Shown: piece by piece, positions 58,174 to 64,000 of the stretch
Numbering within the stretch: position 1 is the first letter of the stretch
Layout: each line of letters begins with the position of its first letter
Assembly (NCBI RefSeq): GCF_024166365.1
Contig: NC_064828.1
Location: 53,733,254 to 53,797,253 of the forward strand
Direction of reading: 5' to 3'
DNA length: 64,000 bases
Origin: Elephas maximus indicus
Lineage: Eukaryota > Chordata > Mammalia > Proboscidea > Elephantidae
Notes under the pieces: model-generated
What the model was told of the DNA's origin: nothing
The model's database searches: none
The model's input: only the letters and a program-made list of their open reading frames with translations
Translations under genes and position numbers: made by a program

Positions 58174-58436
58174 GGCTACACAATCCCAAATAATCAGATT
58201 TAAAAGAGTGTATACTTCATATCCATGTAAACACCGACATTTAAACACTTTTCTCCTTACCTAAATCCAGATTTGGGTTTTTGTTTTGTTTTTTCCAGTT
58301 GTTTGCCATTATTTACAAAACCACCTCTGGGTACTTTTATGAGTATATCTATAGGGTAATGAGAGATTTTGAATGGACAAAAACAGAACAACTCAGTGAC
58401 TATGAACAGAGCAATGCACTGAAATGTGCAACAATT

Positions 58437-58652
58437 AAAAAAAAACAAAAAACAAACCCATCGCTATCAAGTTGATTCCAAATCATAGCGACCCTATAAG
58501 ACAGAGTAGAACGGCCCCATGGGGTTTCCAAGGCTGTAATCTTTATAGGAACAGACTGCCACATCTTTCTCCCTCACAGTAGCTGGTGGGTTTGAACCGC
58601 CGACCTTTCAATTAGCAGTTGGGCTCTTAACCACTGTGCCACGAGAGCTTTT
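58437..58652 (-). mobile_element. AfroSINE (minus), long variant, with target duplication
   Basis: Plus strand CATCGCTATCAAGTTGATTC, CTGCCACATCTTTCTCCCTC, TAACCACTGTGCCACGAGAG. Flanks TGTGCAACAATT (58425-58436) and TGTGCAAATATT (58653-58664) agree at 10 of 12. Confidence 0.9.
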
Positions 58653-59007
58653 TGTGCAAATATTAGGCCATACAAATTTAATGCTAGAGACTGAAAGAAA
58701 GTAAAAAATGGGCAACTAACATTTGTTTGGTACCATATGAATGTGTGGACAGATTTTTTCCTGAAAACCAGCTTCCACATTAACAAACACCATCCCCGTT
58801 TGTAGAGGACTGACCTTAAACTCAGGAGAGAACAAATGTGTTTAAGCAGTCATTCTTAATGGGAGATATTACTGTCACTCAGGCCAAAATATGTGAGACC
58901 TGCCTAGCACCACAGAGAGGCTTTGCGGTGGAGCAGGTTTTGAACCCTGCCTGGCCAAAGCTGGAACCTTCCTCCTTGAGTATTATACTATACTTTCCCG
59001 AAGAGAA

Positions 59008-59221
59008 GGAACCCTGCTGGCACAGTGGTTAAAGCACTCAGGTGCTAACCAAGAGGTCTGCAGTTTGAACCCACACTAGCTGGTCTTTAAGAGAAAAATG
59101 TGGCAGACTGCTTCTAAAGCTCTATAGCCTTGGAAACCTTATAGGGCAGCACTACTTTGTCCTATAGAGTTGCTATGAGTTGGAATCAACTTGATGGCAA
59201 TAGGTTTGGGTTTTTTGGTTT
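59008..59221 (+). mobile_element. AfroSINE, long variant
   Basis: GGAACCCTGCTGGCACAGTG head, AAATGTGGCAGACTGCTTCT block, GGCAATAGGTTTGGGTTTTT tail. Confidence 0.9.
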
Positions 59222-60004
59222 TGCCTCCCAAGAAGAAAGACTGGCAAGAAAAAAAGTAGACATTATTCCTTGAAGGCCTAATGTTCTGCCTGGAAAAGTT
59301 ACCAAGACAAGATATAGACACTAGAAAAAAGGCAGAGATCCAGGTGTGAGAACATGAGGGATTTTTCTTAGCCAGCCTGGTAGCAGGTGTGTTTGATGCA
59401 GAATTCCAGAGAACTGGGCCCACACTCGGAGCTCTAGGGGCCTATGAAAATATAAATGTTACAGACACTAAGTATAGTTAAGTCTTCAAAAGTGCTAATA
59501 TGATTTGGAGAAAAGCCGTCATTACAAAAATTTTAAATAATTGCAGCAATAAGATAATGTTAACAAAAGTACTCAAGCAGTATCTGCCGTCAATAAATAT
59601 TCATTATAATTTTGTCTTATTTTAAAAGGTAGTACGCATTTAATAAAAAGCTATGATAGGAATAGGCTTTGAAAACATTTTGTTAATTCAGTGGAAGCTC
59701 TACAATTTCTAAAAATTTATAAATAAATAATACACAAATAAAAAAATATTAATAATATATAAAAATAATTTAACACACAAATATAGCTAGACCCAGAAGG
59801 AGTTAGGATCTTTAACTGCTGCCCTTGTTGAGAAAAATTAAACTAATCAAAAAATACCTAATTATAAACAAATTTCTTTTAACATGTAAAGTCCTGAGAA
59901 ATCACAGAATTATTATAAAAAATTTGTATTCAATCAAACCAAATTCTAAATTATTGTGCTTCAAGAGCTTCACTGTATATTAGATACATAGTTTATTTAT
60001 TAGA
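59222..60004. other. Unassigned AT-rich stretch
   Basis: Very AT-rich at about 59700-59780. The minus-strand 94-codon frame (59139-59423) overlaps the SINE. Nothing recognised. Confidence 0.35.
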
Positions 60005-60140
60005 GAACAGAACAAATAGCAATTTCAAGAATGGCTGAATTCCATTGACAGGGGAAAGAGACAGAACATGACCAAGCAGAGCACCTCTATTACAATGGGA
60101 GAAATGCGCTTTTATATCATCCTCGAGGATATATCAAATC

Positions 60141-60158
60141 CCCACTTCTCTGACACCA
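60141..60158 (-). promoter_or_regulatory. Primer-binding-site-like sequence (tRNA-Leu type)
   Basis: On the minus strand TGGTGTCAGAGAAGTGGG sits three bases inside the LTR end. The ERVL group uses a tRNA-Leu site beginning TGGTGTCAGAAGTGGG, so this fits with one two-base insertion. About 130 bp of leader-like sequence may follow to about 60005. Confidence 0.5.
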
Positions 60159-60363
60159 AACTGTACAGATTAATCCAAATCAATTATTTTCTGCTCCATA
60201 TCAACTCTCTTCTGTTCTGACACCAGCAGCACATGCAACAGTTCTTCCTCTAACCCTAACCGCCCGAAGCTAGGTCAGAACCCACAAGTTAAAGGACCCA
60301 GTCCTCCAGACTGTCAAATCTACCCAAGGTGACAGCTACCAGCTTGGCAGTTCCAAAGAAACT

Positions 60364-60625
60364 CTCACTCCTGACCTACTAACTACAAGTTCAGGTTTTT
60401 CCCACCTACCACTTCAGGGTGGTAGCCATAAGCTCAGAGGCCCCCCAGGCTCCCTCACTTCTGACCTGTTGCCTATAAATTTGAGGATTCTTTCTATCCT
60501 TGCAGGATACCAGCTCTAAACTCAGGTATTCCCAGCTCCCTCGCTTCTGACCTACTGGGTCCCACTACTCCCTAGGGTTTCATAATTTGCTAGGACAACT
60601 CATGGAAAGTGGTATACTTACAAAT
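60364..60625. repeat. Three 86-90-bp modules in the LTR
   Basis: Anchors CTCACTCCTGACC (60364), CTCACTTCTGACC (60454) and CTCGCTTCTGACC (60540), spaced 90 and 86 bp. Confidence 0.8.
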
Positions 60626-60944
60626 TTCAGTTTTATTATAGTAAAAAGAATAGAAATGAAGAGACACATAGGATGAGTTCCCAATGCAGAACTTCCACAT
60701 TACAAAAAGGGGCACCCTACCCTCCCATATGCGTCTATGTCTTTCTTCAACTAGGAAGTCCATGGAGCTTCTGGATCCAGAGACTTTACTGGGGCCTCGT
60801 TACGTAGGCATAATTGATTGAATCAGTCCATCTTCATTGGGGTCAGTTGATATTTTTAGGTGGTTTTTCTGGCCTGGCCAGCCCCCACCTATCACCTTAT
60901 TAACATAAACTCTCAGGTATGGTCAAAGGCCTATAGATAACAAA

Positions 60945-61154
60945 CCAAAAAAAAAAAAAAAATTGCCATCATGTTGATTTTCACTCATAGTGACCCTATA
61001 AGACAGACTAGAATTGCCCCACAGAGTTTCCAAGGACATAAATCTTTTCAGAAGCAGACTGCCACATCTTTCTCCTAAAGAGCAGCTGGTGGGTTCAAAT
61101 TGCCATCCTTTTGGTTAGCAGCTGAGCTTTTAACCACTGTACCACTAAGGTTCC
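60945..61154 (-). mobile_element. AfroSINE (minus), long variant, inside LTR copy 2
   Basis: A-rich tail at the left, ATGTTGATTTTCACTCATAG, CATCTTTCTCCTAAAGAGCA, ending ACCACTAAGGTTCC. Perfect 12-bp flanks ATAGATAACAAA at 60933-60944 and 61155-61166. Confidence 0.95.
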
Positions 61155-61253
61155 ATAGATAACAAAAGCACCTCAATTACCTGGGGAATTCCAAGGGCTT
61201 ACAATGATCTCAGGAACTAAAGACAAAGGCCAAATTACTTTAGGCAAAGTTAA

Positions 61254-61468
61254 TGTGGGAGTGCCTGAGTGGTGGAGTGCTGGAAACAGTTAATGTGCTA
61301 GGCCGGTAACCAAAAGATTGGAAGTTCAAGTCCACCTAGAGCTATCTTGAAAGGAAGGCCCGGCAAACTACTTCTGAAATATCAGCCATTGAAAACCCTG
61401 CAGATCACAGTTCTACTTTGACACCCATGGGGTCACCATGAGTTGGAATCAACTCCATGGCAACTGGT
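61254..61468 (+). mobile_element. Old AfroSINE variant inside LTR copy 2
   Basis: GGAGTGCCTGAGTGGTGGAG, GGAAGGCCCGGCAAACTACT, CCATGGCAACTGGT. Flanks AAAGTTA at 61247-61253 and 61469-61475. Confidence 0.85.
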
Positions 61469-61489
61469 AAAGTTACTATAAACCCCACA

Positions 61490-62003
61490 CTATTATATAC
61501 ATAGAAATATGACTTGAGACTTAATATAGTCAATCAGTAATAAATTTATAGCTCATATTAATAGAATTTAATATGTGGTTATCCATTTCTGTAAAATGGT
61601 TTATAGTATGATGTAAGACATTGTTTTATAAAGAAATTTATCATAAAATTCCTTAAAGAAATGTGATCCCTAAAGTATTTTAAGCATTTTTGTTTTTCAG
61701 ATGCATATAAAGTTAGCGCAGTTGAATGACGAGGTTTTGAAAATAAGTTATGGTATTAATATAATGATTTTTACTATATACACAGAGCCAATTCTACAGA
61801 CCGCCAGTCAAGAATAAGGTTTTCATAAGTCTGTAGAGGAAAATCTATAATTTCAAGGGAAGAAAGAAATGCCTTCTCTTTCTATACAATAATCAGAAAG
61901 AGGGGTCTCTACATGTTGTAGTTCCAAAATTATCCCTCTATATCCAAAACCAAAGGTTTCTGTCAACCAAAATTAAATGAACAACTGAGAAGTAGGTGCT
62001 GCA
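61490..62003. other. Unassigned stretch
   Basis: AT-rich, nothing recognised. Confidence 0.35.
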
Positions 62004-62188
62004 TCCTGGTGGGACAATGGTTAAGAGCTCTGCTGCTAACCCACCCTGGGGCTCTGTGGGAGAAAGACCTGGTGATCTGCTCCCATAAAGATTAAAAACA
62101 GCCTAGAAAAGGATATGGGGCAGTTCTTCTCTGTCACATGGGGTAGTTATGAGTTGACTGAGGAAACCTAACAGCAACAACAGCAAGA
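62004..62188 (+). mobile_element. AfroSINE variant with RTE-like tail, internally deleted
   Basis: CATCCTGGTGGGACAATGGT, a gap after CTGCTGCTAACCCACC, AAGACCTGGTGATCTGCTCC, tail GAAACCTAACAGCAACAACA. Confidence 0.8.
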
Positions 62189-62292
62189 ACACAAATGACA
62201 GACCTAAAGCGATTGCCTTCTGACAATTAATCGGCTGTGTGTCCATTGGAAATTCTTTGGAATTCAAAAACAGATGCTGATATTAATAACCC

Positions 62293-62447
62293 GAAGCCCT
62301 GGTGGCATAGTGGTTAAGAGTCCAGGTGCTAACCAAAAGGTCAGCAGTTCAAATCCACCAGCCACTCCTTGAAAACCCTATGGAGCAGTTCTACTCTGCC
62401 CTGTAGTGTCACTATGAGCCAGAACTGATTTGATGGTACTTAACAAC
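62293..62447 (+). mobile_element. AfroSINE with RTE-like tail, inside a MIR
   Basis: AAGCCCTGGTGGCATAGTGG head and short-variant body, but the end is GATGGTACTTAACAACAA in place of GGGTTTGGTTTT. Confidence 0.9.
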
Positions 62448-62469
62448 AATCTATAACAATGTTAATAAA

Positions 62470-62555
62470 AACTGCCTTAAAGCATTGTGAGGATTATATG
62501 AATTAACATATAGAAAGCACCTAGAATAGTGTCTAGAATATAGTAGGTGCTTTTT
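62470..62555 (+). mobile_element. MIR SINE 3' end
   Basis: TTGTGAGGATTATATGAATT, ATAGTGTCTAGAATATAGTA, GGTGC then a T-run. Confidence 0.7.
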
Positions 62556-62599
62556 TTTTTATGTAAAGATCAGCTGTCTTTATTAGATTTTTAAAAAAA

Positions 62600-62720
62600 T
62601 AAAGATGTTTTTGCTCAAGAAGCTCATAGTCTTGCATGATCTAGACTAAAATCTAGAAAGCTCCAGGGAGCAGTGCTGTTACAATGTGATAAGTATTATG
62701 ATTGAGATACCTTCAAAGTA
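62600..62720 (-). mobile_element. Possible L2 fragment (antisense)
   Basis: AAGAAGCTCATAGTCTTGCA and ACAATGTGATAAGTATTATG resemble the reverse of an L2 3' region. Confidence 0.45.
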
Positions 62721-63048
62721 GCTCATATCTTACAGCATGGTGTTAAGTATCACCAGGGATTTAATTTAATATTTATATTTTCATATTTATAATCCTCCAT
62801 ATAGAATCTGTCAACATTAGCTTTGCAAAATTATGAAGCTCCTGGTAAATACACTTGATTGAATTTCATTTAGAAGCATTACCTTTGATAGGATATCTTT
62901 GCCAATATTATTTGCCTTAGCATTTTCTTGAACTTGGTTATGACTGAATTCTCTTTTCACAAAACTTTGGAAAGTTCCACATAAAAAAGCACTTCTAGAC
63001 TATATAGACCAAAAAAAAAAGGCACCAGGAAATCATTGCTACATAGCT
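62721..63048. other. Unassigned stretch
   Basis: AT-rich; A-run at about 63011-63020. Confidence 0.3.
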
Positions 63049-63209
63049 AAAAACCCAAACCCAGTGCCGTCGAGTTGATTCCAACTCATAGGGATCCTAT
63101 AGGATGGAGTAGAACTGCCCCATAGAGTTTCCAAGGAGCACCTGGTGGATTTGAACTGCCAACCCTTTGGTTAGCAGCTGTAGCACTTAATCACTACACC
63201 ACCAGGGTC
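63049..63209 (-). mobile_element. AfroSINE (minus), short variant
   Basis: Plus strand AAACCCAAACCCAGTGCCGT to ACTACACCACCAGGGTC; near-consensus. Flanks ATAGCTAA and ACAGCTAA. Confidence 0.95.
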
Positions 63210-63976
63210 TATGTACAGCTAAGTTGATAAAATATTACTTAATTATTGCTGCTATTCATCCACAGCCTTTTTCTAACCTACAACAGATCAATGCTTAAAA
63301 TATTTAATGTTGGATGCAATATTCATAAAAGCCAAATAATCTAAACAACGTTTTCCAAGCTTTTATTTTTAAAGCCACAACTATGCTTAGCACAATTAAT
63401 CTGGATCCAAGATTCGCTAGAAGTTTTAACTGCGTAAGCAGTCAGATATTCAGAAGTGGGCTAGCTCGTGCATAGGTCTCTCTGCAATTGTTCTTAAACT
63501 TTTCTTTCAGAAAATGTATAATTATTGCTAATTAAAATACATAAGGTTTGGTTTTTATTCTGTAACTGATATTGTGTAGTGTTATTGAGGGTGCTTAGAG
63601 TGCCAGGTTAGCCATACGGTATATTTGAAAACCTCAGATTAAAAATTATAAAGCACAATTCTTGACAAATATTCTTTCTCCAAACCCTTTACAATCAAAC
63701 ATTAATTTTCTTTAGATTTAATTATTTCTCTTTCTCGTTAAGCCTCCTTTTCTTTGGTAATACAATCAATTCAGGCTCCAGTCATCAGAGTCTTAAAACA
63801 TTCAAGAATTCCCCTTGAGACTTAACATTTAATAATCCCTGGAAATGAGTTTACAGTATTGGAATTTTTTAAGTCCAGGATTCATTTAAATAATATTTAT
63901 TTATCCACTTCCTCATTCCACCAAGGAACTAGTTAAGGAGTCTTTGAATTGCTATTTTATATTTATTAATAGATGA
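63210..63976. other. Unassigned AT-rich stretch
   Basis: Nothing recognised. Confidence 0.35.
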
Positions 63977-64000
63977 TGTCATGGGTTGAATTGTGTCCCT
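63977..64000 (+). mobile_element. MaLR-like LTR 4, cut by the window edge
   Basis: The last 24 bases (starting TGTCATGGGTTGAATTGTGT) are the 5' terminus of the LTR family seen at 14485, 28487 and 56537. Confidence 0.8.

Larger units (their letters stand above)
60162..61489 (-). mobile_element. ERVL-type LTR (copy 2, minus) with two nested SINEs
   Basis: Outside the SINEs at 60945-61154 and 61254-61468, this is the reverse counterpart of 6102-7250. It has the poly(A) signal (TTTATT on plus at 60632-60637), CATAAACTCTCAGG, and CCAAATTACTTTAGGCAAAG. The 3' LTR edge is TGTACA at 60162. Three GGTCAGAAGTGAGG-type modules lie at 60364, 60454 and 60540, against two in copy 1. No coding content. Confidence 0.65.

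Noticed and set aside
1-64000. CRISPR array, bacterial operon, phage or novel defence system
   Set aside because: The window is mammalian repeat-rich DNA; no regularly spaced short repeats with unique spacers and no prokaryotic gene structure were seen.

Overview
This window is non-coding DNA from an afrotherian mammal, most likely an elephant or close relative. The evidence is its dominant repeats: about 32 copies of a tRNA-derived SINE of the AfroSINE type, and 11 copies or fragments of an RTE-clade (BovB-like) LINE of the kind known from the elephant genome. The rest is older mammalian-wide material (L2, MIR, L1, MLT1 and MLT2-type LTRs). I recognise no host protein-coding exon, CRISPR array, operon or intact protein gene. 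Family names come from sequence recall, not a database search.

Layout. 1-9 kb: an L2 3' end, a 5'-truncated RTE copy, an ERVL-type LTR carrying two SINEs, and a SINE lacking its 3' tail. 9-18 kb: L1 3' sequence, SINEs, an MLT2-like LTR with a 70-bp internal triplication, a solo MaLR-like LTR and MIRs. 18-30 kb: an RTE fragment nested in an old SINE, an MLT1 3' end, then the best RTE copy (23232-26173, endonuclease to reverse transcriptase, inactivated), and a second solo LTR. 30-36 kb: a 415-bp composite RTE-related element, two L1 3' UTRs in tandem at one target site, and a SINE cluster. 37-46 kb: an old minus-strand L1 interrupted by three RTE copies, two SINEs and an MLT2-like LTR. 47-53 kb: an unassigned more GC-rich stretch, another RTE copy and a long minus-strand L2 holding a U6 snRNA retropseudogene. 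53-64 kb: old SINEs, rearranged L1 pieces, a third solo LTR inside a MIR, the second copy of the ERVL-type LTR, and the first bases of a fourth MaLR-like LTR at the window edge.

How the parts fit together. The SINE and the RTE LINE share their last ~35 bases before the tail, so the RTE machinery probably mobilised the SINEs. Many insertions keep target-site duplications, which gives a readable relative chronology: L2/MIR/L1/MLT first, then old SINE variants and LTRs, then RTE and young SINEs.

No new protein-coding system was found. The points most worth following are the parallel SINE insertions at matching positions in two LTR copies, the 415-bp composite element, the tailless U6 and SINE copies, and the twice-used L1 target site.
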